A stretch of DNA of 64,000 bases, from contig SUUK01000004.1 of assembly GCA_015062535.1 (NCBI GenBank), positions 1-64,000 on the forward strand, given 5' to 3'. This document shows, in pieces, positions 54,137-63,644 of this stretch (its first letter is position 1; each line of letters begins with the position of its first letter). Under the pieces are notes generated by a model that was not told the origin of the DNA, did no database searches, and worked only from the letters and a program-made list of their open reading frames with translations. A program made the translations under genes and the position numbers. Source of the DNA: Alphaproteobacteria bacterium (GTDB lineage Bacteria > Pseudomonadota > Alphaproteobacteria > RF32 > CAG-239).

Positions 54137-57100
54137 TTAATTCCTCCGATTTTGTGCTACTTCGTCTAATACATATCCTGAAATTTTATTTCTAGTATTA
54201 ATATATGAGCCATTGCTTTTTAGGTATCCTATTTTACCATTAGTTAAACCACGAACTTCACCTTCTGCATTCAAGCGTCCGATATATTCACCTTCGTTGC
54301 TTAATATATTAGCACCTATTTTATATGTATGTCCTATAATTTTTCCATTGTTATCTACAACTAAATTTGAAGATATTACACGTCCTATAATATTTTTATC
54401 TTTATCAACCACTTTAGCATCACTTACAACAAACCCTACAATCTTATCTTTGTCGTTTATAACAACATCTCCTGTTACAATTTCGCCAATAAGTACACCT
54501 TTGTCATTAACTATTTGACCAATACTTGTTACTTTACCAATTTTTTCACGCTCTAAAGATATAACATTTCCATTTGCGGTAATAACTCCTGAAATTTTTC
54601 CAGAATAATCTAAAACAAAACCTCTTTTTAATATACTATAGTTTTTATTTGTTATCCCGCCTGGTAATATAGATGTTATAATTGTACCTTCATTGCTAAT
54701 AACATCACCTAGAGCATTCATATAACCTTGAATTTCTCCAAATACATCAACCAAAAAGTCTTCTTTTATAACTTCACCAATTATTTGCTTATTTACATCA
54801 AGGATATGTTTATCAGAACTTACCATTCCTCGCACTTGTCCGTCAACATCTATAACTTTACCTTGCTTACTTACATAACCTAAATAAGCACCATCATAAC
54901 CTATTGCAACACCTGTTTGAACAACGCTACCTCTATAAATACCTTTTTCATCAAACATTTGACCTTTACTATTTATTTTTCCATATACTTTCCCAAATAT
55001 ATCTATAACATCAGCATTATCATTTACAAACCCGATATAATCCCCATTAAAATCTACAACATTTCCTTTAGGTAAAATATTTCCAACTTTTTTAGAATAA
55101 AATCCCAATCCATCTGATATAATTTTATCGACAACAATACCTTTTTTATTGTATATATATCCATCTGCAAATAGATGACCAACAACATTACCAACGGCAT
55201 CTATAACAACATTTTTCTCTGGTAACACAATGCCTTTTACTTCTTTTTTAGGATCAACAATTAGACGTTGTTGTAATATCTTTGTATTTGGAATGATATC
55301 TTGGCTATTATAATTAAATGAAGATAGATTTCCAATAAACTCACCATTGTTATCAAAGGCTTGTTTTTTATCCATAACATGACCAATGATAAACCCATCT
55401 CTATTTAGCACTTCTCCATCTAAATTTGCGCAACCAATAGCTTTACCATCAGCAAAAATCATACCATCAGGCTTTAACACACCCATATTTTCACCATTGT
55501 AGTACACTGCATACGACTGCTCATATACAACTCCTACTTTATTTTTGTTATTAATAACACTTCCATCAGGGTTTACACAGCCAATATAATCACCTTTATC
55601 ATTTTTTACAAAACCATCAGAACCTGCATATCCAATAATATTACATTCTGCATCTCTTACTGTTCCAACCTTGGCAACATCTCCGACATAAGTTCCTTGG
55701 CTATCAACAATACTTCTATCAAAAAGCATTCTATAGCCTGTGTCTTTTCCATCTTTCTTTACAGAACCATCGCTATCAACATAGCCAAAATGCTTACATC
55801 CCCAACCAACAGCTTTTCCTCCAAGTACAGCTTTTCCTATAATTTTGCCACCTTCTTTTGCTTTTATTAATGAGTTTGGCAATATATTTCCCACAACTTC
55901 TTGTTTTGAATTAACAACTTCGCCCTTGTTATTTATACGACCTAGACCATAACCATTTGGAGATAGCGCTATTAAATCTTTCTTTATTACTGCACCAATT
56001 TTTATACCTCTTGATGTTATAACATTACCATTCTCATCTATAAAACCAATAGCAATACCATCAAAGTTATATACTTTTCCGTCTTTTCCAACATATCCAA
56101 TAACTTTTCCATTAGCATCTACAGCTAGGTTAGAATAATCACCTACAACACCTACAACTTGGCCTTTTCTATTGACTGAAAACTCAAGAACATCACCTTT
56201 TCTGCCAACTATATTACCATTTTCATCCCTAATTGTTCCGTCTTCATGAAGGCGCCCTATTATTTTTCCATTAAAATCTCTAGCTATACCTTGTTCATCT
56301 ATATAACCTATTACATTACCATTCTCATCTAAAACAGATCTGTAACTTTTTATAGCTAATTCATCATTAACTTTATTAGCTAATTGTCCAATAACTTTTC
56401 CATCTGTACCATATACAAGGCCATCTTCGCCTAAAACCCCTATTATTTTTCCATCATTACCAATTACTTGACCTTGATCGTTTACATAACCGATAACATT
56501 ACCATTTTCATCTAAAACAACTTTACGATAATCTCCTGCTTTTCCGATAATATTACCATTAACATCATGAATTGTTCCGTCTTCACCTAAATATCCGATT
56601 AGATTACCTTCAAAATCACGAACAGTTCCATCATCATCAATATAACCAATTACATTACCATCTTTATCTAATGCTAAACGTTTACTAACACTTGCTTTAC
56701 CGATTATTTTATCTGATAAACCTATTACATTACCATTTTCATCTATAAAGCCAACAAGCTCTCCATTTTCTTTGTATACCTTACCATCATCTCCAACAAA
56801 TCCAATAACATTACCATTTTCATCAACGGCTAAATTAACGTCTTTTCCAACTTTCCCTATAACTCGACCATAACTATCTGTTATTGTTCCATCTGCATTA
56901 GCTTTACCAATTAAATTTCCTTCAAAATCGTATACATTTCCATTTTCATCAACGTAACCAATTACATTACCATCTTTATCTAATGCAAGTTTTCCTACTC
57001 GTCCAGCCTTTCCGATAATTTCGTTTGTATTATTTAATATATTACCTTTTTCATCTACATAACCTATAACATTACCATTAAAGTCACGAACAGCACCATT

Positions 57101-60100
57101 ATCATCAATAAATCCAATGATATTACCGTTTTCATCAAAAGCTACTTTTCTTGCTTCGCCTTTTCTACCTATAATTTTTCCTGAAGCGTCTATTATGTTT
57201 CCATCTTTATCAACTTTGCCAATAATGTTGCCATTTGCATCTATAACATTACCATTTTCATCTATATACCCGATAACGTTACCATTAAGATCATATGCAA
57301 CATTTACCTTTTTACATGATGTACAAATGATTTCACCAACAGCTACTATTTCATTATTTTTATTTATAAATCCAATTATTTTATCTTCTAAATTATATGC
57401 AAGATTATTTCTTTTTACTTGGCCTATCTTTTTATTTTCTCTGTCATATATTGTTTTCTTATCTATTCCTACTGTGCCTAATATATTATTTTTTGCGGCT
57501 AACACATTTCCTTTAGCATCTACAACACCAATAACTTTCCGTTCTTGCCCATATACAAAAACAAGATCATCAATATATCCGATTATATTATCTTTTTTAT
57601 CAACAACCATATCTTCTTGTTTGTTTGACACTTCACCAATTAATAATCCTCTAGTATCAACAGCATCTTTATTTCTTAAACTACCTATTATTTTATTATT
57701 AAAATCTTTTATGCGGTTGTTATTATCTATATATCCAATAATTTTGTTGTTTTTATTTCTAACAACCTTTCTTTGAATACATGTTTTTCCAATAATCTTG
57801 TTACCAGCTTTTATAACATTTCCTTTTTCATCTACGAATCCTATTATTTTATTATTATGGTCTAGCACTTGATTTTTATCATTTATATAGCCTATTACAT
57901 TGCCATTTTTATCTAAAGCTACTTTATTATAATCTCCTGCCTTTCCAATAACTCTTCCTTTTTTATCTACGATACTACCGTCAGCTCTTACTTTTCCAAT
58001 AAGGTTACCATTAAAATCTTTTACTGTACCATCAGCATCAATATATCCTATAACATTGCCGTTTTCATCATAAGCAAGTTTTCTCATAGCGCCAACACTT
58101 CCTAATTTTTCACCAGTTGAAGCTATAATATTTCCTTTATTATCAACAACCCCTATTATATTTCCATTGGCATCTATCACTCTATTTTTATCATCAATAT
58201 AGCCAATTATTTCACCTTTATCATTTACAGCAAGCTCTCTTATTTCTCCAGCTTTTCCGATTATTCTTCCATTAGCATCAACTATATTACCATTAGCATC
58301 AACTTTACCTATTACATTTCCGTTAAAGTCTTTTACTGTACCATCAGGCTCTATATATCCAATAACATTACCATCTTTATCATAGGCTAAACGACGAGAT
58401 GTACCAGCTTTACCAATAATTTTACCATTAACACCTATAATATTGCCATTTTCATCTACATATCCTTTTACTTCACCATTAGCACCAATAACTCTATTTT
58501 TTTCATCAACAAAACCTATTACTTTGCCATTTTCATCATAAGCTAATGTTTGATAATCTCCAGCTTGTCCTATTTTTTGACCATTTGCATCAATTATCTC
58601 GCCTTTTTCATTAACTTTACCAATTATATTTCCATCAAAGTCTATAACATTTCCATCATCATCAATATAACCAATTGGCTTTCCATCTTTACCTAAAGCT
58701 ATTCTTTTTTTCTCAGCACCCAAAGTATCATTTTCAAAACTTCTGATATTACCATTTTCATCTACATAGCCAATTTTTTTGCCATTGTGGTCATATACTA
58801 TTCCTTCATCATCAACATAACCAATAACATTACCATTTTCATCTAATGCTAATTTAGCATAATTACCAACTTTACCTATAACATTACCATTTTCATCAAC
58901 GATTTCACCTTTTTCATTAACTTTACCGATTATATTTCCCTTAAAGTCTCTTACTGTGCCATCTGGATCAACATAACCAATAACATTACCATTTGCATCA
59001 TATGCCAGTTTTCTTGCTGCGCCAACTTTACCTATTATTTTACCTTTATTTCCATCTATGCTTACAACATTACCATTTTCATCTACATGGCCTATTATTT
59101 TACCATTAAAATCCTTAACTAATCCGTTTTCATCAACTATTCCTATTGGTTTTCCGTTTGCATCATATGCAATTTTTTCGCCATTATCAGCATATCCAAT
59201 AATATTACCATCTTTATCTATGATATTACCATTTGCATCCACTTTACCGATTACATTGCCTTTAAAATCTTTTACTGTACCATCTGGTTCGACATAGCCA
59301 ATTACGTTACCATCTTTATCATAAGCTAGACGGCGAATATCATTTGTACTTCCGATAATATTTCCATTTTCATCAACCACATTTCCATTGGCATCAACTT
59401 TACCAATTACATTTCCTTTAAAGTCTTTTACTGTACCATCTTTATCCACATAACCTATAATATTACCATCTTTGTCGTATGCTAATTTACGCACATCTTT
59501 TGTGCTTCCTATAATATTTCCATTTTCATCAACTACATTTCCATTAGCATCAACTTTACCAATTATATTTCCTTTAAAGTCTTTTACTGTACCATCTGGT
59601 TCAACATAACCGATAATATTACCATCTTTATCATATGCTAATCTTTTGGCTGCCCCTGCTTTTCCTATAATATTACCATTTTTATCTATAATATTACCAT
59701 TTGCATCAACTTTGCCGATTACATTTCCTTTAAAATCTTTTACTGTACCATCTGGTTCAACATAACCTATTACATTACCATCTTTATCGTATGCCAACCT
59801 TCTAACCATACCGGTAGAACCAATAATATTACCATTTTTATCTATAATATTACCATTTTTATCAAGCTTACCAATTACATTTCCTTTGAAATCTTTTACA
59901 GTACCATCTGGTTCTACATAACCTATGACATTTCCATCTTTATCATATGCTAATCTTCTAACCATACCAGAAGAGCCAATAATTTTACCATTTTTATCTA
60001 TGATATTACCATTTTTATCAAGCTTACCTATAATATTTCCTTTAAAGTCTCTTACTGTACCATCAGGATCAACATAACCTATTACATTGCCATTTTTATC

Positions 60101-61687
60101 ATAAGCTAACTGTTTACCCGTGCCTGATTTACCTATTATTTTTCCATTTTTATCAATAATATTACCAAATTTGTCGACTTTTCCGATTATATTTCCATTA
60201 AAATCTCTAACATTGCCTTTTTCATCAATAAATCCTATCGGCTTATTATTAAAATCATATGCAATATTTTGCTTTTTACCAACTTTTCCAATTATGCTAT
60301 CTTTTTTATTTATATCTGAAAATTTCACGATTTTACCATTAGCATCAACATATCCAATAGCTTTGCCATTCTTATCGTATACAAGCTTACGGCTTTCTCC
60401 ATTTGATCCTATTTTTTCATCAAGAGTACGATAAACATTACCATTTTCATCTACATAACCTATAACATTACCATCTTTATCAACTACACTATTATCAGGC
60501 ATAACAACTCCGATAACATTACCATTCTCATCTACAACTATGTTACCAGATGATGTAACTTTACCTATAATGTTACCATTTTCATCAACTACTTCACCTT
60601 TTTCATTTAATCGACCAATTACTTTGGTTGGATCGTTAATATCAACAACAGTTCCGTCTGCTTTCACTCGACCTATAATTTTACCATTACTATCGTATAC
60701 GAATCCTGCTTCAACAGCCTTTCCTATCACATTACCATTTAAGTCAACAATTGTACCATCAGGTAAAGCTTTTCCAATTACTTCACCATTTAAATCTACT
60801 ACTGTTCCGTCTGTTTTAACAAATCCTATTAAATTTCCATTTTCATCATATGCTAAACGCATATTTTGAGCAACGCCAATAATGTTTCCATTTTCATCAA
60901 TGATTAAGCCATCTTCATTAACTCGCCCTATTTTATTTCCATCTTTATCAAAAACTAGCCCATTTTCATCTATATAACCTATTATTTCACCGTTAGGACC
61001 TATAGCTAACCTGTGACCTGCAGCACCTTTTGAAAAATCAGCAGAACAATTTCCACCCTCTACACAGGTGTTACCACTTTCTGCGGGATAAACAGCACTA
61101 CCTCTAACACTTACAAATTCAGATTTTGCATTTGATGGCCCCAATCTTGTTTCATACCAGGTTATCTTTATATTATTTTGTACATTACCAGGGAAATGTG
61201 GAGCCCAATATATCTCAACTTCGCAATGTTCTGCACCTCTTAATGTTTTGTTTTTACAAGCCTTTTCTCTAAAATCAAAACCATCAGAAGTTTCATCATT
61301 AAAACCGACTTTAACTAACTCTACTTTTTCTATATATATACTTTCTGTACCATTAGTACCAATTGTTAGAATATTTTGATTTCTTGTATCAACATTTAAT
61401 ACAAATTGGCGCATATTTATTTCTGCAGGAGTTATAGTTATTGCCTTTTGAGGACCTTCCGAATCACCTTGTGTTTGAATAATAGCTGGTTGCTCGTCTA
61501 TAAAATCATCAGGAACGCTACTTTCGTCAGCGGTATAATCTGGATTGGTTGATTCTATGTTATAAACATCATCATCACCTGATAGAAAAAACAACCCTAA
61601 AAAGAATGATAAAAGTAAAATTCCACCAATAATTAGGAATATCACTCCTGTCTTTTTTTCATATTCTTCAAACTGCGTACCGCTCAT
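54137..61687 (-). CDS. Giant repeat protein, VirB10 N-terminal-like membrane-anchored partner
   Basis: 2516 residues. A short cytoplasmic N-terminus and one transmembrane helix (about 14-36) resemble a VirB10/DotG anchor. Residues about 70-210 form a beta domain with two Cys (FREKACKNKTL and HCEVEIYWAPHFPGNV) like choice-of-anchor D/ASH domains. The remaining roughly 2290 residues are 12-13-residue repeats, typified by YDKDGNVIGYVDENGNV, on the order of 170 units by length. They are organised in parts as 52-residue super-units. No VirB10 channel domain is present. The gene overlaps VirB9 by four bases (ATGA). The 1470-residue gene follows seven bases later, so both halves are probably co-translated. 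Long + strand frames inside are shadows. Confidence 0.8.
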   Translation of the reverse strand: MSGTQFEEYEKKTGVIFLIIGGILLLSFFLGLFFLSGDDDVYNIESTNPDYTADESSVPDDFIDEQPAIIQTQGDSEGPQKAITITPAEINMRQFVLNVDTRNQNILTIGTNGTESIYIEKVELVKVGFNDETSDGFDFREKACKNKTLRGAEHCEVEIYWAPHFPGNVQNNIKITWYETRLGPSNAKSEFVSVRGSAVYPAESGNTCVEGGNCSADFSKGAAGHRLAIGPNGEIIGYIDENGLVFDKDGNKIGRVNEDGLIIDENGNIIGVAQNMRLAYDENGNLIGFVKTDGTVVDLNGEVIGKALPDGTIVDLNGNVIGKAVEAGFVYDSNGKIIGRVKADGTVVDINDPTKVIGRLNEKGEVVDENGNIIGKVTSSGNIVVDENGNVIGVVMPDNSVVDKDGNVIGYVDENGNVYRTLDEKIGSNGESRKLVYDKNGKAIGYVDANGKIVKFSDINKKDSIIGKVGKKQNIAYDFNNKPIGFIDEKGNVRDFNGNIIGKVDKFGNIIDKNGKIIGKSGTGKQLAYDKNGNVIGYVDPDGTVRDFKGNIIGKLDKNGNIIDKNGKIIGSSGMVRRLAYDKDGNVIGYVEPDGTVKDFKGNVIGKLDKNGNIIDKNGNIIGSTGMVRRLAYDKDGNVIGYVEPDGTVKDFKGNVIGKVDANGNIIDKNGNIIGKAGAAKRLAYDKDGNIIGYVEPDGTVKDFKGNIIGKVDANGNVVDENGNIIGSTKDVRKLAYDKDGNIIGYVDKDGTVKDFKGNVIGKVDANGNVVDENGNIIGSTNDIRRLAYDKDGNVIGYVEPDGTVKDFKGNVIGKVDANGNIIDKDGNIIGYADNGEKIAYDANGKPIGIVDENGLVKDFNGKIIGHVDENGNVVSIDGNKGKIIGKVGAARKLAYDANGNVIGYVDPDGTVRDFKGNIIGKVNEKGEIVDENGNVIGKVGNYAKLALDENGNVIGYVDDEGIVYDHNGKKIGYVDENGNIRSFENDTLGAEKKRIALGKDGKPIGYIDDDGNVIDFDGNIIGKVNEKGEIIDANGQKIGQAGDYQTLAYDENGKVIGFVDEKNRVIGANGEVKGYVDENGNIIGVNGKIIGKAGTSRRLAYDKDGNVIGYIEPDGTVKDFNGNVIGKVDANGNIVDANGRIIGKAGEIRELAVNDKGEIIGYIDDKNRVIDANGNIIGVVDNKGNIIASTGEKLGSVGAMRKLAYDENGNVIGYIDADGTVKDFNGNLIGKVRADGSIVDKKGRVIGKAGDYNKVALDKNGNVIGYINDKNQVLDHNNKIIGFVDEKGNVIKAGNKIIGKTCIQRKVVRNKNNKIIGYIDNNNRIKDFNNKIIGSLRNKDAVDTRGLLIGEVSNKQEDMVVDKKDNIIGYIDDLVFVYGQERKVIGVVDAKGNVLAAKNNILGTVGIDKKTIYDRENKKIGQVKRNNLAYNLEDKIIGFINKNNEIVAVGEIICTSCKKVNVAYDLNGNVIGYIDENGNVIDANGNIIGKVDKDGNIIDASGKIIGRKGEARKVAFDENGNIIGFIDDNGAVRDFNGNVIGYVDEKGNILNNTNEIIGKAGRVGKLALDKDGNVIGYVDENGNVYDFEGNLIGKANADGTITDSYGRVIGKVGKDVNLAVDENGNVIGFVGDDGKVYKENGELVGFIDENGNVIGLSDKIIGKASVSKRLALDKDGNVIGYIDDDGTVRDFEGNLIGYLGEDGTIHDVNGNIIGKAGDYRKVVLDENGNVIGYVNDQGQVIGNDGKIIGVLGEDGLVYGTDGKVIGQLANKVNDELAIKSYRSVLDENGNVIGYIDEQGIARDFNGKIIGRLHEDGTIRDENGNIVGRKGDVLEFSVNRKGQVVGVVGDYSNLAVDANGKVIGYVGKDGKVYNFDGIAIGFIDENGNVITSRGIKIGAVIKKDLIALSPNGYGLGRINNKGEVVNSKQEVVGNILPNSLIKAKEGGKIIGKAVLGGKAVGWGCKHFGYVDSDGSVKKDGKDTGYRMLFDRSIVDSQGTYVGDVAKVGTVRDAECNIIGYAGSDGFVKNDKGDYIGCVNPDGSVINNKNKVGVVYEQSYAVYYNGENMGVLKPDGMIFADGKAIGCANLDGEVLNRDGFIIGHVMDKKQAFDNNGEFIGNLSSFNYNSQDIIPNTKILQQRLIVDPKKEVKGIVLPEKNVVIDAVGNVVGHLFADGYIYNKKGIVVDKIISDGLGFYSKKVGNILPKGNVVDFNGDYIGFVNDNADVIDIFGKVYGKINSKGQMFDEKGIYRGSVVQTGVAIGYDGAYLGYVSKQGKVIDVDGQVRGMVSSDKHILDVNKQIIGEVIKEDFLVDVFGEIQGYMNALGDVISNEGTIITSILPGGITNKNYSILKRGFVLDYSGKISGVITANGNVISLEREKIGKVTSIGQIVNDKGVLIGEIVTGDVVINDKDKIVGFVVSDAKVVDKDKNIIGRVISSNLVVDNNGKIIGHTYKIGANILSNEGEYIGRLNAEGEVRGLTNGKIGYLKSNGSYINTRNKISGYVLDEVAQNRRN
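59170..60125 (-). repeat. 156-bp tandem super-repeats (52 residues) inside the giant gene
   Basis: The word TTTACTGTAC recurs at 59271, 59427, 59583 and 59739, exactly 156 bases apart, with close variants near 59900 and 60056. Each unit encodes a 52-residue block with the order LAYDKDGN, GYVEPDGTV, KDFKGN, GKVDANGN and a variable IGSTGMVRR-like segment. Sequence similarity is high at the nucleotide level, so this part looks recently amplified compared with the rest of the gene. Confidence 0.85.
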
Positions 61688-63630
61688 TGTATCCTAACCA
61701 CACTACAAAAAATACCATTACGACCTAATTGACTACAAATATCATCCCCATCTTCTAAAGAATTAATTGGCCCAACTCTTAAATGAAATACTTCTTTTCC
61801 TTGGCCGTCTGCGGGGGTGTCTACAGAATAGAATGGTTGATATTTGCCAATTGTTGCAGAATATCTTTTAGAAATTTCATTCCATAATTTTTCTAGGTTA
61901 TTAACATTTTCATCTGTTCCTAACTCAATAGATATGGAACTATCATTTCTATTATCGTAGGCTAAGCTATTTTTAAATTCTTCAATAATTTTGTTTGTTT
62001 TTGTTGAAATTTTTTCAGATTTAACATTTGTATTTTCAGATGAAATTAGAACAGGGTTTGAGTTATTGTTTGAATTACCCAATTGACCGCCATTTTCTTT
62101 AGTGTTTATATTTACATTCACACCTCCATTAACCTTAGCATCTTTATTATACTCAGGCACAACAATCTTAGAACCATCTATGTTTATATCATATTCCCCC
62201 TCTAGTTTTATGTCATTTGAAGAAGGAATAGATTTATTGTCTACGTTAACATTCACATCAACAGGCATTGTTTGAGGTACTACCTTTGGAATAGAATTAA
62301 TATTAATATTTGCATTTAAGGCATCATTCTTAACAGGAATATTTAGAGCATTTGGAGTTGTTGTGACACCTGCTGGAACACCATTTACATCAACATTTGC
62401 AGATAAGTTCAATGATGCTTGCCCTTTTTGATTTACATTTTGTTCATCATTGTCTGAGTCTGAGAAAAATGAGCTAAAATCAAAGAAACTTGATTTATCC
62501 TTATTTACATTTTCTTGTCCGTAAACATCTTCTATTTGTTCGCTATCTTCAATATTTTCAACGTTTTCAGGTTTTGAAGCATATGAAGATTGTAAATCCC
62601 ATTCGTTTGTTTTTGCATAAACAGTGTTTTCTAAACCATCTGAATCAGCTCTACGTAATTTCAAACAAACCATTCTCTTTCCAGAACGAAGAACCATATC
62701 TCCCATACCTTCTACAATAATCAAGCGATTATTTGGACCAGCCGCTCTAAATCCCACTGGTGTTTCAGAACGCTCAACTATTAATGTAACTATAGGTCTT
62801 TGGATAGCAGTTAAAGCTTTCTCACCTAAATCAATGTATGTAAAAATATTATCTCGCCATACACGTTCTGGCGCTATGATAATATCATCTGGATTTGGAA
62901 CATATACTTCTATATCGAATCTAAACTGAGTAGGGTCAACAGGTATCTTTTCAATCCAATCTTCTTTCTGCAGATCTCTAGTATATGTAGAATCCACTCC
63001 AGCATCACTTCCTGACATTCCAGAATTACCACCACCATATACTCCGCCTGAACCATTGGCTCCTGCATACTTTGAATTCTTGTTTTTATTTACAACTTCA
63101 ATATCAATTATTGCATTAGTAATTCTATCAGTATTTACAGTTTCACTTTGTACATAAAATACATATTTATTACCGGAGCGACCAAATACAATCATATTGG
63201 TATCAACACCAACAAATTGTGACGAATCCGGATATACCATCAAACTAGAAGGCCCTTGAATTTGAGCCACAAAAGATTGACCATCTCCTAAATATACATT
63301 TTCAATAACTTCCCAGCTTGGAAAATTAATTAATGTATACATACCCTCTCTTACACGAACAGGTAAAACCAAATCTGATGTCCAATAATATTTAGAATAT
63401 CCTGGCTTTAGCTGTCCTTCCCCCATATGTTGCAATGGATCTTTCCAAGCGCTTTGCATCATACCCAAAGAGCCAACGCCACCCAAATAATTTAAGTTTG
63501 TTGCGGCATAGTTTCCCTGTGTTTGGTCTGCATTTTGATCTAAGTTATTTTTATTAACCTGCGCCTTAGCTGGCATACTAAACACCATGCTAAATATTAT
63601 TACTGCTAAGATATTATTAATTTTAATCAT
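61684..63630 (-). CDS. virB9: VirB9-like protein with C-terminal SPOR-like domain
   Basis: 648 residues with a signal peptide ending MPAKAQ. Residues about 70-210 match VirB9/TrbG: VREGMYTLINFPSWEVIENV, then SLMVYPDSSQFVGVDTNMIVF and KYVFYVQSE. Residues about 230-330 match the VirB9 C-terminal domain, with PERVWRDNIFTYIDLG and VLRSGKRMVCLKL. A long Asn/Asp/Val linker precedes the end, where VFHLRVGPINSLEDGDDICS and GIFCSVVRIQ fit a SPOR domain (about 555-648). SPOR binds peptidoglycan in other proteins, so it may anchor the machine to the wall. ATG 63630 is preferred over GTG 63639 because AAGG lies eight bases before it. It is coupled to the giant gene by ATGA. Confidence 0.82.
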   Translation of the reverse strand: MIKINNILAVIIFSMVFSMPAKAQVNKNNLDQNADQTQGNYAATNLNYLGGVGSLGMMQSAWKDPLQHMGEGQLKPGYSKYYWTSDLVLPVRVREGMYTLINFPSWEVIENVYLGDGQSFVAQIQGPSSLMVYPDSSQFVGVDTNMIVFGRSGNKYVFYVQSETVNTDRITNAIIDIEVVNKNKNSKYAGANGSGGVYGGGNSGMSGSDAGVDSTYTRDLQKEDWIEKIPVDPTQFRFDIEVYVPNPDDIIIAPERVWRDNIFTYIDLGEKALTAIQRPIVTLIVERSETPVGFRAAGPNNRLIIVEGMGDMVLRSGKRMVCLKLRRADSDGLENTVYAKTNEWDLQSSYASKPENVENIEDSEQIEDVYGQENVNKDKSSFFDFSSFFSDSDNDEQNVNQKGQASLNLSANVDVNGVPAGVTTTPNALNIPVKNDALNANININSIPKVVPQTMPVDVNVNVDNKSIPSSNDIKLEGEYDINIDGSKIVVPEYNKDAKVNGGVNVNINTKENGGQLGNSNNNSNPVLISSENTNVKSEKISTKTNKIIEEFKNSLAYDNRNDSSISIELGTDENVNNLEKLWNEISKRYSATIGKYQPFYSVDTPADGQGKEVFHLRVGPINSLEDGDDICSQLGRNGIFCSVVRIQ

Positions 63631-63644
63631 AATGCACACCTTAC

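Noticed and set aside
54120..54140. The 2516- and 1470-residue genes as one gene broken by a frameshift.
   Set aside because: The second starts with a clear signal peptide and a strong GGAGG ribosome binding site, and the first has its own stop after a complete repeat, so two genes are more likely.
54213..60869. Several long + strand open frames inside the giant gene.
   Set aside because: They are hydrophobic Leu/Pro/Ser-rich translations of the antisense of a periodic repeat, with no start signals or domains.
54500..61000. Repeats as EF-hand or dockerin calcium loops (D-x-D-G-N).
   Set aside because: The spacing of Asp residues does not give the D-x-D-x-D-G-x-x-x-x-x-E loop; the pattern is more like a short beta-turn repeat.
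49717..61687. CRISPR array or satellite DNA because of regular repeats.
   Set aside because: The repeats are in one open frame with codon-level variation, contiguous without spacers, and encode protein repeats.
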